Below, piece after piece: positions 48,171 to 62,513 of a stretch of 64,000 nucleotides of DNA. Under the pieces are notes generated by a model that made no database searches, had not been told where the DNA came from, and saw only the letters and a program-made list of their open reading frames with translations. The stretch lies in assembly GCF_036323735.1 (NCBI RefSeq), contig NW_026947370.1, positions 717,588 to 781,587 on the forward strand, written 5' to 3'. The position numbers were made by a program, and so were the translations under genes. The number at the start of each line of letters is the position of its first letter. The stretch's first letter is position 1. The DNA comes from Rattus norvegicus (lineage: Eukaryota; Chordata; Mammalia; Rodentia; Muridae).

Positions 48171-51100
48171 TGTAAACTAAAATAAACACTTTCTTTCCCA
48201 ACTTTCTGTTTTCCCTTTTGGTCACGGTATTTCATAACAGCAATAGAAACTCTGGCTAAGACATGGTATTTTGGAGAAAAGTGGGCAAATGCTAATTAGA
48301 GAAGGATGACATCTCTGTGGAGTCAAGTTGCATGATCTGATTCAAACGTCCTTATTCAGAGGTAGCAACTAACAGGGAATTTCTAAGACTAAGTTTATTA
48401 TCATGACACAGTGAACCCTTTTTAATCTAACAATTTTGGGATCCGTGATATCTTGAAACAATTCAAAAGACTGGGAATATTAAAAGGGAAGAATCTTGTT
48501 GAAATATTCATGGAAGAAATGAAATTCATATCTATTAGATTACCACAAAGAGGTTGAGACTTCTGATTGCTGCCTGCTACCCAACACAATCCATATTCTC
48601 TTTTATTCCTTCCAAAGTAATAATAGATTAATTAATAAGACTCTATATCTAGAGTGAAAGTTTGTATTTAATGTGAACTTTACTCCAAAGATATTACTGT
48701 TTGTATGGGAGTATTTTGCTTACTACATTTATTATAAAAAGAATTTGTGTAAGAATTTCAATTGGAATTGCTTGGAAAAGTTTCTATAGCTTGCAGGTAT
48801 GGTTTACCTTTAATGAGTTTACTGTAGCAGGGAATTCCATTTGTTTATATCATTGTTTCTTCTACCTCTACTGATGGAAATGACAATAGTTAGATTAATT
48901 CTCAAACACTTGGATAAAATTTCACTTACCAAAGAAAATCATTATTGAATAACTACAGCAATTATCTTTCTCACTACTGATGGACTTTCTTCATGTACAC
49001 TGGTATTGGCTTTTGGAAAAAGAAAGCAAAATTCATTTTTGAATGTCTCAAGTTAGCAAAAGCATTTTAGAAAAAAGTCATTCTACCCTAATTAAAGGAG
49101 ATATGTATCTAATGGTAACTAAGTTTTAAAATAATTTAAAAGGATAACATTTGTGTTATTTCTTATTTTTTAACTGTCATACAAGAAATAAAATTCAGTT
49201 TGGTCAGTACTAATGTAAGGGAATAATTCTGTGACATAGAAATATTGCATAAAGAATAGCCATCCCATTAAATTACTCTTATTAATTTTGATTTTACATT
49301 CCCTTGCAATTCAGAATAATTATCTTATATTTTCTTGCATTTTACCAATTGGGTGTTCTCATTTTCTCAAATAGCATGCTTCTACATATTTATCTCAAAA
49401 TATTTACAAACAAATTTGCAAAAATATATGTACTACAGAGTTTCCTTTATGCATGTACTTAATATCAAAATATATCATGTAAACTTTTCCTATTGTAATT
49501 CCATTCACCATGACGAATCAGATTTATTCTGGTTCTACATGTTTGACAAATACACCTGCACACAAATTGTTGTTGCTATCACAGAGCAGACAAATATTTG
49601 GCAACATAAAATGTTGCAATAAAAATCAATCGGTTAGAATTAAAGCAGTATGTCAGGTAGAAAATTAAAGCATGCTAGCTGGAAAACAGTTCTGACCAAA
49701 CAAAACTTCACACGTGTGAGCTTTAAATTTTAAATAAACTATATTGTATGGCAATATGAACCCAGTCTAAAATGATCATCCTTATGTCCTTTTAGAAGAT
49801 CTAAAATATTTATAGTATTCTTTTGAATGTATACGGGCATTTTATATTTTATAGTGAGTGTTTTTTCAGAGGCACTTGTCTCTTTACATTCTTATTTGCC
49901 TTATGATTAGATAATGGAGGGCCAGTATTCCATCCCAGACAGTAAGACTTTAGATGCTGTATTCCACCACTATACCACAGCACTTTTAACAATTTCTTAA
50001 ATGAATTCATCTCCTAAAATTATTCTAATTGTGAAAGTCATATACACAGACAGAACTGCTTCATGTAAGTAATTAAAACCGTATGATTTCATTCAATCAA
50101 TTAATAATTTTACATTTTCACAGTTTAAAAAGATGTTTGTATGTGACTGAAAATACATGGAAGATACTTGTATCCCAACACTGAATCAATACTCTCTATT
50201 CCTGTCTTATCCCATAAAAATCTTTCTGAGAGTGGTTTACGCTATGTTGGAAGATATGCCAATGATTCCTGAACCAATAAACCCAATACCAGCTGTCTAT
50301 TTTTCTTTCCAATGACTGTGTGTTCATATAAAAAATGGAAATATTATTTCAATAACTTTTTAAAAAAACATAAATCACTATAGTCTGCTGACCCTTACCT
50401 TTTGTACATAACAAAGATTCTTGAATCTTCTAACTTAAACCACCATCTAGAAGCTCTTTCATTCCTTTGAGGATAGCCTCCTCTTCCTTTCTCCCCCACT
50501 CTCTTCATTTTTAATGGGATATTTTAAGTATTTATAAATCAAATGTTATACACTTTCCTGGTTCCCCTCTCTCCCATCCACCCTTCCATGTTTCTGTGAG
50601 TTTGCTACAAATACTGCCTGCCCACTCACACTTCAACACTCTGGCATTCCCTACACTAGAGAAACTAGACTTCACAGGACAAAGGCTTTTCATCCTATTG
50701 ATTCTGGACAATGCCTTCATCTTCTATATATGAGACATGGATGCCTCCAAGTGTACTCTTTGATTGGTATTTAGTCCCTAACTTCCTTCTTCATTCACTG
50801 GACAACAGCTTATTATGATTCACTGCTGTCAGTGCTGTCCTTGCAGCAGGAAATCAATGATCAGTGAGCCTGGACCTCAGGAAGCTGAAGATTCACACAA
50901 ATGCATGAACACATGTAACCAGAGCTTGGTTCCCACTGAAAAAAAAGCATGCAAATATTTTCCACATATTGTGCAATGAACACTTGCCATGGGATTCAAT
51001 GCTGCTTCACAATAGTATTGCCAGTATTACTTGGTGGCCAGCTCCATGAGTGAGTGTTCATCATTTATTTTACATTATTTATTTAGTGTTGAATATTGAG

Positions 51101-52700
51101 GGCCACAGACAAAGTTCTTCCAGCAGATCTTTATACACACTCATGATTCTTTATTTGCTTTTTGTTTTCTTTGGTTTGGTTTGGTATTAAAATATATACA
51201 GCACAAAACATAGCACTTTACCATTTTTGGTATAGTGCTCAGCATCTCTGGTGTGTGTATGTCACTCCCTCAATGACCCAGATCTCTTTGAATTCATAGA
51301 GCTGAGAAGCCATGCATTTTAAACATAGTAAACATATTCCTTCTCTCTCCTTCCAGACCCCAAACCTCCTGCTTCTTACCACTGTTGATAAAAACTTTAT
51401 ATACACTGATATATGCAGGACCAGAAAATACCTGTCCTTTGATATTAACTTGGCATCCTGAGGGTCCCTTCATTCAGCATACCTCACATGCCTGAGTGAT
51501 ATTACAGCCCAAGAAGAGCCCACAGCTGATAGCTCTTCAAACTAAAATTATATTTTTTCCAAATATAAATATTAGCTGATGACTCTTAAAAGCTTTAACC
51601 TCCCTTGTAGCCCACCAGGCACCAGAGGTAAAAGAAAGGATGTGGGACAATGGGCAGTGGGGGTGCTGGCCCTGTTTACAAAGGTTCATCGGAGGAAATC
51701 CCAGAATTTCAGTTCTCAAGTTGGAATAGGCAGCTTGTTCCATTAGCAAACATTTCATGAATACACTAGTAGTTCAGGTCTGTAGAGTTGTCATAACAAA
51801 CTGGGAAGAGCAGCAGTGGCACAACATAGTAGAACAACCAAGGCTTCTGTCAGTAGCCTAGACAGATAGAAGTTCTATGCTGTGCTTCTCTCAGGGAATT
51901 GAAGATTAGTAGTGACTCAAGATGCACAAACATTGTTGCTTTTGCTTTATTTGTTTGTCATAGTCTATATAGCCAGATTTCTCTTTGAAAAATATAAGAT
52001 GTTTGAAAGGTTTCTTGCTGCTATAAACATATTATTGTAGCTGATTAGTCCTGTACATCATTTTCTTCTCAGAGGGATAGCGACTATTCCAATCATTTAC
52101 AACTATTGCAGCTAATGTTAAAATGGGAATTCCAGTATGTGCTCAGAGGAGAAAAATCAAGACAGAGTAGATCCTTTGAACATGTTTCCAATATAAAAAG
52201 TTTAAAAACAACCTGTGAGCTGTAATGGTACTGCAAACTCTTAAAAGCACCTCATTTGCAGTTACTTATTCTTACTCTTGTATGAAAGAAAGTACAGTTA
52301 GTTAAAAAAAGGTGAATGTGTATTTCTGATGGTTCCTTTGGTCAAGATGATAATTATCAAAACTATGATTTCAAGCAAGTTTATAAAATAATGTTTGTAG
52401 GACATGAAGCTCCTCCGTTTATTTTCCTATTATGTGTGGCTAAAGGCACATGCCATCTAGTTGTGGTGATAAGGGATTACTTATTTTTGTAGAAAGTGTA
52501 TGAGTGAGTTAGAGAAGCAAAGGACATCATTTCAATCCCCAAATACATAGAATTCAGATTGGTAGAACCATCATCATGTTAAACCAGCAGAAATGATTCC
52601 TCAGACAGAGCCATTTAGCAAAAACATCATTTTTCTCTTACTTGGCTAAACCATAAACATCATGCCTAGTCAAATTCTTTTAAAACCAAGTATTTTGCTT
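48171..52700. other. Long AT-rich stretch, nothing recognised
   Basis: No ORF over 95 codons, no exon pattern and no young repeat seen in about 4.5 kb. It has the look of old unique intergenic or intronic sequence. The 95-codon frame at 49335-49622 has no recognisable domain. Confidence 0.5.
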
Positions 52701-52708
52701 TATAAAAG

Positions 52709-52857
52709 CATGTATGTATGTGTGTATGTATGTATGTATGTATGTATGTATGTGTATATTTGTATATATTTGTATGTGTACATAAAGACATATGTTTATA
52801 TTTTGTATACATGTTTATATATGTGTATATGTATATATGTGTATGTGGCCACATGAG

Positions 52858-52888
<31 letters not shown>

Positions 52889-52915
52889 ATGTGTATATGT
52901 GTATATATATGTAAC
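52709..52915. repeat. (TATG)n / (TA)n microsatellite
   Basis: TATG tetranucleotides at 52709-52752, then irregular TATG/TGTA and a TA run (52857-52882). Confidence 0.96.
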
Positions 52916-53247
52916 ATACAAATGCACTCTCTTTTCTAATTTTATGAAATTTTTCTCATATATTTATCAGGACTCAAGAATTTTAAAAGCAGCTTCATTA
53001 ATTTAGATTCATTTTAAAGTACTGCTCAGAAAATAGATTCAATATGGGTCATTAATTTTTTTACTATCAAATTTTTTATCTTTTTCATAAAATCACAAAT
53101 ATTTACTTTAGTTATGTGACTGAATATATGTTTTAGCATGAGACATAACTAATTAGCTTTTCCAGCATGTGATATAATTTCAGGATGCTATTAGACCTAT
53201 GTGAGGTAGAAACTATATCAAATGACTTAATATGTGATAGATCAGAG

Positions 53248-53305
53248 TGATAGATAGAAAGATATATAGATATATAGATACATACATACATACATTCATA
53301 CATGG
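53248..53305. repeat. (GATA)n / (CATA)n short microsatellite
   Basis: Irregular GATA repeats followed by CATA repeats. Confidence 0.85.
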
Positions 53306-53486
53306 ATAGTTACATTGATGAAAGATTACAGATGATAAGTAGACAAAGCACGTACTCAAAATAATCAGTCACGAAATAATTAGTATTGAATGGTAAAAAT
53401 ATCTTTTAATTTTAAAATAATAAAATTTAAAATGTGAATTGTGATCACATTTTAATACCTAAAGGGAGATTTATCAGCCATAATCT

Positions 53487-53868
53487 TTAAAATAAAATGT
53501 CTATTTGACACTTCCACCAGGTCGATAACAGACATGAAATACTTAACCTCCTTTGCATTAATCTGTCAACTTCTTTCATCATTTTGTCTTTGTTCCTTAA
53601 ATGCATAACATCAAACTCTTTATCCATGTTCAAATCTTCAGTCACTTTCCACCCTGCTCTGCATTCTACCTCAAATCCTATCACTATATTTAAGTCTTAA
53701 TAAATCCTCATATGCTATCATGACAATTATTACTGATGATTCTCTTTTAAGCTTTACTAACATTGCTCTCATAGAGATAACTATTATTTCTCTGTCACAA
53801 ATGAGATCACTATCCCCTTCTTTGATTTCAGTACTATTTTCAACATCAATCATTTTATAAGTGCTCAT
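53487..53868 (-). other. Possible protein-derived relic (two overlapping minus frames)
   Basis: Two minus frames (53868-53671 and 53684-53487) overlap and together encode about 125 charged residues without low complexity, as if one frame were split by a frameshift. I recognise no family. A chance origin in AT-rich DNA is quite possible. Confidence 0.2.
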
Positions 53869-53890
53869 TATATGAGATAATAAATGATCT

Positions 53891-53981
53891 TTATTTTTTT
53901 TTTTTTTTTGGAGCTGGGGACCGAACCCAGTGCCTTGCGCTTGCTAGGGCAGTGCTCTACCAATAAGCTAAATCCCCAAGC
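53891..53981 (-). mobile_element. ID-family SINE (minus) with target-site duplication
   Basis: T-run at 53891-53909 (the A tail on the other strand), then the inverted ID body with GGGGACCGAACCC (inverted B box, 53917-53929) and GCTCTACCAATAAGCTAAAT (inverted A box region, 53954-53973). A 9-base duplication AAATGATCT flanks it at 53882-53890 and 53985-53993. Slightly more diverged than the copy at 10362. Confidence 0.95.
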
Positions 53982-53993
53982 ACAAAATGATCT

Positions 53994-55507
53994 ATTTTTC
54001 CCCTAGTAAATTATGTACCAACAGTTTGTTCAATTGAAATTTTAGACAAGAAAAAACAAAGTTGTTACAATGTGTTAGTTCTACTCAGTCCTAAAACTGA
54101 AAGCTGTCTATGTGACAGGAAAAATAAGTGGAACACTTCTGGAATAGAAAGCAGAGTTGTAGAAGAAGATCTCATACAAGGAAGTGCTTCATGCGATTTT
54201 AAACAAAAAGTGTAAAAGACCTGAACTTTCATATTGAGGGAAAGTTGTTGAAGAATATTTACAAGTGACTCTGAGTGGATTACATAAGCAGGTTTATTTA
54301 TAAATCCATGGTAAATACTAGAAAAAATGGCATCAAAGTGTAATAGAGCAGAAAAGAAAATAAAGTTGAAATTTGGTACAGGTTACCATATGAATGTGTT
54401 GACTTGAACATGCTGAAGGTTACTGGATGATTTAATCTGATGAATGACTCAGATAAACTAACAATATTGCATGACTAATGAAATTACTCTATACTGAGAA
54501 CACAACAATAATCTGTGACAAAAATCTGTTCAGTTATGGTTATATTCTTTAATATTTCTTTTTGAAAACACTCATTTAATTAAATAAAATTCAATAAGTA
54601 ACAGAAGGTAACCCTTTTCATTTTGGCATATCCAATCTCTAAACAGACAGGAGTATAGTGGATGAAACTTCTTCCAACATTTGCCTAATCCAGGTGTTAC
54701 TAATTTAAAATAATAAACATAGCAGTTTATCGTACTTTGGGCATTTGTTATAAAGACCTAATAATCTCCTCAGAAAGACATCCAATAAAAGCAATCTAAA
54801 GTAACTTTCCCCTTTAAATACTAAAAATCTTAAATATGAAGCTTCCTTATCATTTTCACAACATATACACTATTTGTAATTACTTCGTTTTTACATGTGA
54901 CTTTCAGTCACTCTACTTTTCTGATTTTGATAAATGCCAAGCTTCACAAAGAGGAGACTGTACGCTTCTCAGCCTACCTCATATTTCTCCCATTTTCCAC
55001 TGCATCTGGGCCATATTACATTCAATGAAATTAATATTTTATGTAAATGATAATGGGATGCAAATGTAAATTTTGATATTTCATACAATAAAATAAAAAG
55101 AGCTAATAAATAACTAGGTACAGAATTTGCTTTAATATGGAAAAAATAAGCTAATAATATCTTATACTATCCACCCTAATTCATATTGAGTCAGTGTTGA
55201 AATATATGTGACAATTTTTTGTGAAAAGATTAAGTAACTTTTCTGTATCTTTGTAAAACAATTGGACATATTCAACATAGAAGTGTCAGTCTCAGATATT
55301 TTATAGAAATGATTTAAAAAAACACTCCTAAAATATTCTAAAAGGTAGATCTAGAAAACAAGTATAATTCTCAGGCTCCAGATAACCAGCTCAAATAGTT
55401 ATGAGCACTTGCCTTCCTTGTGCATATGCAATTTTAATTTCCATAGGAAATTAATTTTTTAAAATCTCAAAAGCTATATTTATTAATAGTAAGATTTTAG
55501 AAGTGGA
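53994..55507. other. Unassigned AT-rich sequence
   Basis: Nothing recognised. Confidence 0.5.
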
Positions 55508-55652
55508 AGGTTCCTTTTTTCCATTTTTATTAAATTGGGTATTTATTTGCATTTCAATTGTTTTTATCTTTCCTGACCATCACCTCTAACCTCTTCCATC
55601 ACCTTTTATAGTGGTTGACCCCTCCACATTGATATCCCCTTCCTTACTGCCC
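55508..55652 (-). mobile_element. Short old L1 3' UTR fragment
   Basis: TTTATTTGCATTTCAATTGT near 55540, then C/T-rich antisense of an L1 3' UTR. It abuts a + strand L1 fragment, giving a tail-to-body inverted arrangement. Confidence 0.5.
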
Positions 55653-57210
55653 CAGACAGACAAATATCAAAGTTTTAAAATTGGTTAGAGAGCCAAACCA
55701 AGAATTCTCAACTGAGGTATCTAAATAGCTGAGAAACACATCAAGAAATGTTCAACATCCATAGTTATCAGAAAAAGGCAAATCAAAATGAACCAATGGT
55801 TCTACATTACACGAATCAGAATAGCTAAGATAAAAAACAGATCCAGTAGCAGAGTAGGCTAGGATGTAGACAAAGTGGATCACTCCACCACTGCTGGTGG
55901 GATTAGTAGCTGATAGCCACTTTATATATCAATGTGGAGGTTCAGAGAAAATTGCAAATAGCTTTACCTGAAGACCGGGCTTTACCACTCACTTCAACAC
56001 ATATACACAAACTTGATCCACATACAACAAAGACTTGTGGTTGAACAGGTTCACAGCAGCCTTACTTACAATAGTCGAATGCTGGAAACAAGTGTGATTT
56101 ACCTCCACTCCACTGAGGAATAAATAGAGAAAGTGTGCTATATTTAAACAAAGGAACACTACTCAGGTATTAAAAATGAGGACACCAAGAACTTTGTAGG
56201 CAAAGGGATGGAGCTGGAAATTAGTGAAGTAACAGAGATCAAAAAGGACATAACATGGGATGAACTTAGTGACAAGTGGATGTTAGCCCGAAGCTCAGAT
56301 TGCCCACTATACAGAGCATTTATCACATGAAGGGTAACATGTTAGAAGGCCAAATTGTGGATACTTGTAACCAATTTAGAAGGGAGAACAAAATAATCAT
56401 GGAAGGCAGAGGGACGGAGGGACTTATTTAGAGGTAGAGAATGATAGACAAAGTGGGGGGAGTTGCAACAATGAAAAGAGACAAGAGAAAATTCCAGAAA
56501 AAAAGTGGAATGTATGACAATAAGCATCAGTGGTGGGTGGTGAACTTGGGTATCCCCAGGAAAGTCCCAGGTGCCAGGGATGCAAGAGGTTCCGATAAAC
56601 CTAATGGGATGATGGTAGTTGAAATACCAAGCAGCAAAGTGATAGAACCACTAGAGACTGCCTCCTGTAGCTAGGCATGCCCCCCAGTGAAGGAATGGTG
56701 CTGCCCACACAGTTCAAAATCTTTATCCTATAAATATCCAAGGCCTCAAAAAACGCAAACACAAAAACAGAGCAAAGACTGAAGGAAAGGCCCTTTAGAG
56801 ACCACCCCACCATAAGAACAATTTCATCCACAGACTGTAAATCCTGGCCCTATTCCTGATTTCAACATGTGCTTGCAGTTAAGATCGTAATAGGTCTGTC
56901 CTCTGAGGGGCTCTGCCATCACCTGACCATTTGACAGAACCTGAGAGCCAGAAAAGAAGAGTTAGGGGAATGCCTGAAGGATCTGAAAGGGATTGGAGCC
57001 TAATATGAAGAACAACAGAATCATTACATTTACCCTTCAGAAGCTCAGGAAATTTACTACGAACTAGAATATACTTGGGTCAGTCACTGGCTTCTGCTAC
57101 ATAGATTGTAGAGCACATGGAGAAGACAGCAGCCTCATCAGCCATATATGGGAAGGGAGGCAATTGGTCCTGTGGAGACATCATATCCCAGAGAAGGGGG
57201 ATGTTGGATT
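55653..57210 (+). mobile_element. Old L1: ORF2 C-terminus and 3' UTR
   Basis: Bases 55653-56340 follow ORF2 C-terminal sequence in broken frames (CATCAAGAAATGTTCAACATCC near 55739; CTTTACTACTAT-like region near 56060). The 3' UTR then runs to about 57205 (TGTGCTTGCAGTTAAGATCG near 56868; ATATATGGGAAGGGAGGCAA near 57144). All frames are disabled. Confidence 0.7.
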
Positions 57211-57951
57211 ACCTCATCTATGAAGACTTTCACAATATCCATTCCTTGTCCTGAAAATTACATGCTTTCCTTTTTCCAATCTGTAAAACACTACATTTTT
57301 TTATCCCTTCATTTGTTAATGAACAACTTGAATATTTCCAAATAATCAAGGGTTTATAACCTAGGATGAATCAACATTTGGACATATGTCCTCGAGTCAT
57401 ATCATTAGGCGTATCCATTTCCATATTCCTGAAGAAACATCATACTGATTTCAAAAGTTGTTACAGAAGTTTCCTTCCCATCAGGAGAATAGTAATGTTA
57501 CCCTCTCTCCATAACACAGTATAGATAAGTTGGCTCATGTGTTATTAACCTAAGTTTTCTGAAAAGGATGAAAAAAATCTCAAAATAATTTTGTTTTGCA
57601 TTTCCATAATGTGTAAAGATCATACATATTTGCCATTGGATTCTTATTGATTTGAGTTTCTTCAATTGTGAATATTTTTTTTCAGATATGTAGTTGAATT
57701 TAATTAATTTTTCTTGATATGTAGTTTTTTTTTATTTATAGATGTTCATTGCTGAGCCTGTACATGTAAATAATGCTTAGTATTTTTCAAAATAGCCACT
57801 TTAATTTAAATTTACTAAGGTCAAATCACATAATGTGCTCCCATTAATCTCACCTAATTCGCAGATCTGTTGTAGCTAACAAAACTAATTAAGGTCACTT
57901 TATGAAGCATCCCTATATAATAATACATTCTCTATGTACATAATATACTTT
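57211..57951. other. Unassigned AT-rich sequence
   Basis: Nothing recognised. Confidence 0.5.
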
Positions 57952-58599
57952 AATTGTTTAATTTTTTCATTAACTTGAGTATTTCTTATTTACATTTCGA
58001 ATGTTGTTCCCTTTCACGATTTCCGGGCAAACATCCCCCTAATCCCTCCCTCCCATTCTTTATGGGTACTCCCCTCCCCACCCTCCCCATTGCTGCCTTC
58101 CCCACAACAATCAAGTTCACTGGGGGTTCAGTTTTAGCAGGACCAAGTGCTTCCCATTCCATTGGTGCTCTTTCTATGATATTCATTGCTACCTATGAGG
58201 TTGGAGCCCATCTCTAGGTCAGTCCATGTATAGACTTTAGGTAGTGACTTAGTACCTGGAAGCTCTGGTTGGTTGGCATTTTTGTTCATAAGGGGTCACG
58301 AGCCCCTTCAAGCTCTTCCAGTCCTTTCTCTGACTCCTTCAACGGGGGTCCTGTTCTCAGTTCAGTAGTTTACTGCTGGCATTCGCCTATGTATTTGCAG
58401 TATTCTGGCTGTGCCTCTCAGTAGAGATCTACATCCGTCCCTGTCAGCCTGCATTTCCTTGCTTTATCCATCTTATCTAATTGGGTGACTGTATATGTAT
58501 GGGGCACATGTGGGGCAGGCTCTGAATGGGTGTTCCTTCAGCCTCTGTTCTAAACTTTGCCTCCCTATTCCCTGACAAGTGTATTCTTGTTACACTTTT

Positions 58600-61500
58600 A
58601 AAGAATGAGTGAAGAATCCTCATTTTGGTCATCCTTCTTGATATTCATGTGTTCTGTGCATCTAGGATAATTCGAGCATTTGGGCTAATAGCCACGTACC
58701 AATTAGTGCATACCATGTGTGTTTTTATGTGATTGGGTTACCTCACTCAGGATATTTTCTAGTTCCATCCATTTGCCTATGGATTTCATAAAGTTATTGT
58801 TTTTGATAGCTGAGTAATATTCCATTGTGTATATGTCCCACATTTTCTGTATCCATTCCTCTGTTGATGTCATCTGGGTTCTTTCCAGCTTCTGACTATT
58901 ATAAATAAGCCTGCTATGAGCATACTGGAGCATATGTCTTTGACATATGTTGGTGCATCTTTTGGTTATATGCCCAAGAGAGGCATAGCTGGGTTCTCAG
59001 GTAGTTCAATGTCCAATTTCTGAGGAACCTACAGACTGATTTGCAGAATGGTTGGACCACTCTTCAATCCAACCAACCATGGAGGAGTGTTCCTCTTTCT
59101 CCAGATCCATGCCAGAACCTTTTATCACCTGAGATTTCATCTTAGCTATTCTGAGTGGTGTGAGGTGGAATTTCAGGGTTGTTTTGATTTGCATTTCCCG
59201 TTAAACTAAAGATGTTGAACATTTCTTTAAGTGTTTCCCTGCCATTCTAAATTCTTCAGCTGTGAATTCTTTGTTTTGCTCTGAACCCCATTTTTTCAAT
59301 AGGGTTAATTGTCTCCGTTTAGTCTAACTTCATGATTTCTTTGTATATTTTGGATATTAGCCCTCTATTTGTTGTAGGATTGGTAAAGATATTTTTCCAA
59401 TCTGTTGGTTGCCATTTTGTCCTAACAACAGTGTCTTCTGCCATACAGAAGCTTTGCAGATTTATGAGATTGCAGATGTCAATTCTTGATCTTAGAACAT
59501 GAGCCATTGGTGTTTTGTTAAGGAAATTTTCTCCAGTGCCCATGTGTTCGAGATGCTTCCCCACTTTTACTTCTGTTAGTTTGAGTGTATCTGGTTTGAT
59601 GTGGAGGTCCTTGATCCAGTTGGAGATAAGCTTTCTAAAGGGCAATAAGAATGTATCAATTTGCCTTCTTCTACATGCTGACCTCCAGTTGAACGAGCAC
59701 TATTTGCTGAAAATGCTGTCCTTTTTTCCATTGGATGGTTTTGACTCCTTTCTCAAAAATTAAGTGATCATGGGTGTATAGATTCATTTCTGGGTCTTCA
59801 ATTCTATTCCACTGGTTAATCTGCCTGCCTCTCTCTCAATGCCATACAGTTTTTATCACTACTGTTCTATAATACTGCTTGAGTTCAGGGATAGTGATTC
59901 CCAGGGAAGTCGTTTTATTGTTGAGGACAGTTTTATTATGTGTTTTTTGTTATTCCAGATGATTTTATGAATTTTTCTGTCTAACTCTATGAAGAATTGG
60001 GTTGGAATTTTGATGGGGATTGGATTGAATCCGTAGATTGCTTTTGGTGCAATGGCCATTTTTACTGTAGTAATCCTGCCAGTCCATGGACATGGGAGAA
60101 CTTTCCATCTTCTGAAATCTCCTTCAGTTTCTGCAGAGACTTGAGGTTCTGCTCATATGCTCATATCTTTTCTTGCTTGGATAAAGTCATCCCGAGATAT
60201 TTTATATTATTTGGGGCCATTGTGAAGGGTGTCATATCCCTAGTTTCTTTCTCCGCTTGTTTAGCTTTTATACAGAGTTATTTTTATACCCAGCCACTTT
60301 GCTGAAATTGTTTATCAGGTTTAGGAATTCTCTTGTGGAACTTTTGGGGTCACTAAGTATGCTATCATATCATCTACATACAGTGCTATGTGACTTCATC
60401 CTTTCCAATCTATATCCCTTTGACCTCCTTCAGTGTCTGACAGCTCTGGCTAAGATGTCTAGTACTATATTGAATAAGATGTGAGAGAATGAGCAGCCTT
60501 GTCTAGTCCCTGATTTCAGTGTGATTGCTTTAAGTTTCTCTCCACTTAGTTTAATGTTAGCTACGGGTTTACCATATATGTTTAGGTATGGGACTTAAAT
60601 TCCTGTACTTTCCAGGACTTTTATCCTGAAGTGGTGTTGAATTTTGTCAAAATCTTTCTCAGCATCTAATGAAAGGATCATGTGGTTTTTATCTTTGAGT
60701 TTCTTATATAGTGGATTATGTTGTTTGTTTTCTGTATATGAAAGCATCCCTGCAAGCCTGGGATGAATCCTACTTAATCGTAGTGGATGATTGTTTAATG
60801 TGTTGTAGGTTTAGGTTTGTAAGAATTTTATTGAGTATTTTTGTTTCGATATTGATAAGAGAAATTGGTCTGAAGTTCTCTTTCTTTGTTGGGTCTTTCT
60901 GTGTTTTAGTGCTAAGAGTAATTGTGGCTTCATGAAAGCAATTTGATAGTACTACATCTGTTTCAATTTTATGGAATAGTTTGGACAGTATTGTTATGAA
61001 ATTTTTAATGAATTTTGGATGGATATCTGCAATAAACCCATCTGATCCTGGACCCTTTTTGGTTGGGAGAGTTTTGGTGATTGCTTGTATTCCTTTGGGA
61101 ATTATGGGTTGTTCATATGATTTACTTTTCCTGATTTAGGTTTGGTACCTTGTATTTGTCTAGAAAATAGTCCTTTTTCTCCAGATTTTCAAGTTTTGTT
61201 GAACCTAGGTTTTTGTAGTACAATGATTTTTTTTTAATTTACTCTGATTCTGCTGTTATGTCTCCCTTTTTAATATTTGATTTTGTTAATTTGGACATAC
61301 TCTTTGTATAATCCGGTTATTCTGGCTATGGGTTAATGTATCCTGTTGATTTTCTCAGAGAATCAGGTATTGGTTCTTTTCATTCCTTGATTGGTCACTT
61401 CTTTTTCTACTTAGTTGATTTCAGCACTGCGTTTCATTATTTCCTGCCTTCTACTTCTCCTGCATGAATTTGCTTCTTTTTGTTCTAGAGGTTTTAGGTA

Positions 61501-62460
61501 TGCTGTCAATCTGCTGATGTATGTTCTCTCCTGTTTCTTTCTGCAGGCACTCAGAGCTATGGGTTTTCCTCTTAGCACAGCTTTCATTGTGTTCCAAGAG
61601 TTTGGGTATAATGTACCTTCATTTACATTGAATTATAAGAAGTCTTTAATTTCTTCCTTTAATTTTTCCTTGACCAAGTTATCATTCAGTAAAGCACTAT
61701 TCAACTTCCATGTATATGTTGGTGTACTTTCACGATTGTTATTGAAGAACAACCTTAGCCCATGGTAGTCTGGTAGAGTGCATGGAATTATTTCCATATT
61801 TCTGTATCCTTTGAGGCCTGCTTTTTGACTGATTATATGATCAATGTTGGAGAAAGTACCATGAAGTGGTGAGAAGAAGTTATATCCTTTTGTTTGGATA
61901 GAATGTTCTCTAAATATCTCTTAAGTCCATTTGGTTTATACCTTCTGTTAGTCTGTCTATGTCTCTGTTTATTTCTCTTTCTGTGATCTGTCCAATGGTG
62001 AAAATGAGGTGTTGAAATCTCGTACTTTTATTATTTGCAGTGCCATATGTTCTTTTAATTTTAGTAAGGTTTCTTTCTTGTAGGTAGGTTCCATTGTTTT
62101 TGGAGCATAGATATTTATGATTTCGAGTTTATCATGGTGGATTTTTCCTTTGATGAATATAAAGTGTCCTTCCTTATGCTTTTTGATGACTTTTGGTTGA
62201 AAGTCAATTTTATATAATATTATAATGGCTACTCCAGCTTGCTTCTTCAGATCATTTGCTTGAAAAGTTTTTTTCCAGCATTTTACTCTGAGGTAGTGTC
62301 TGTCTTTGTCTCTGAAGTGTGTTTCCTCTAGTGCAAAACGCTGGGTCCTCTTTACATAACCAGTGCGTCAATCTGTGTATATTTAGTGGGGAATTGAGTC
62401 CATTGTTGTTGAGAGATATTAAGGAATAGCGATGGTCACTTTATATTATTTTCATAATTG
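58600..62460 (-). pseudogene. L1 ORF2 pseudogene (endonuclease / reverse transcriptase)
   Basis: Recognisable from the N-terminal 'LNINGLNSP' region (about 62400) through the endonuclease and the reverse transcriptase. The RT catalytic box is encoded at 60380-60369 as YVDD where rodent L1s normally have an ADD motif. Then come a thumb region with 'FNPIPIKIPTQFF' (within 60059-59859), 'WIKDLHIKPDTLKL' (within 59645-59319) and the C-terminal 'IYTMEYYSAIKNN' (within 58933-58703). These pieces lie in different frames, and no long ORF survives in the N-terminal half. Inactive. Confidence 0.93.
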
Positions 62461-62513
62461 GAAGTTAGTTAATGTTTGTGTGCTTCCCTTCTCTTTATTT
62501 TGTTGTGAAAAGA

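Noticed and set aside
49900..49990. Minus-strand SINE-like patch
   Set aside because: Only a few loosely matching words and no A tail; too weak to list.
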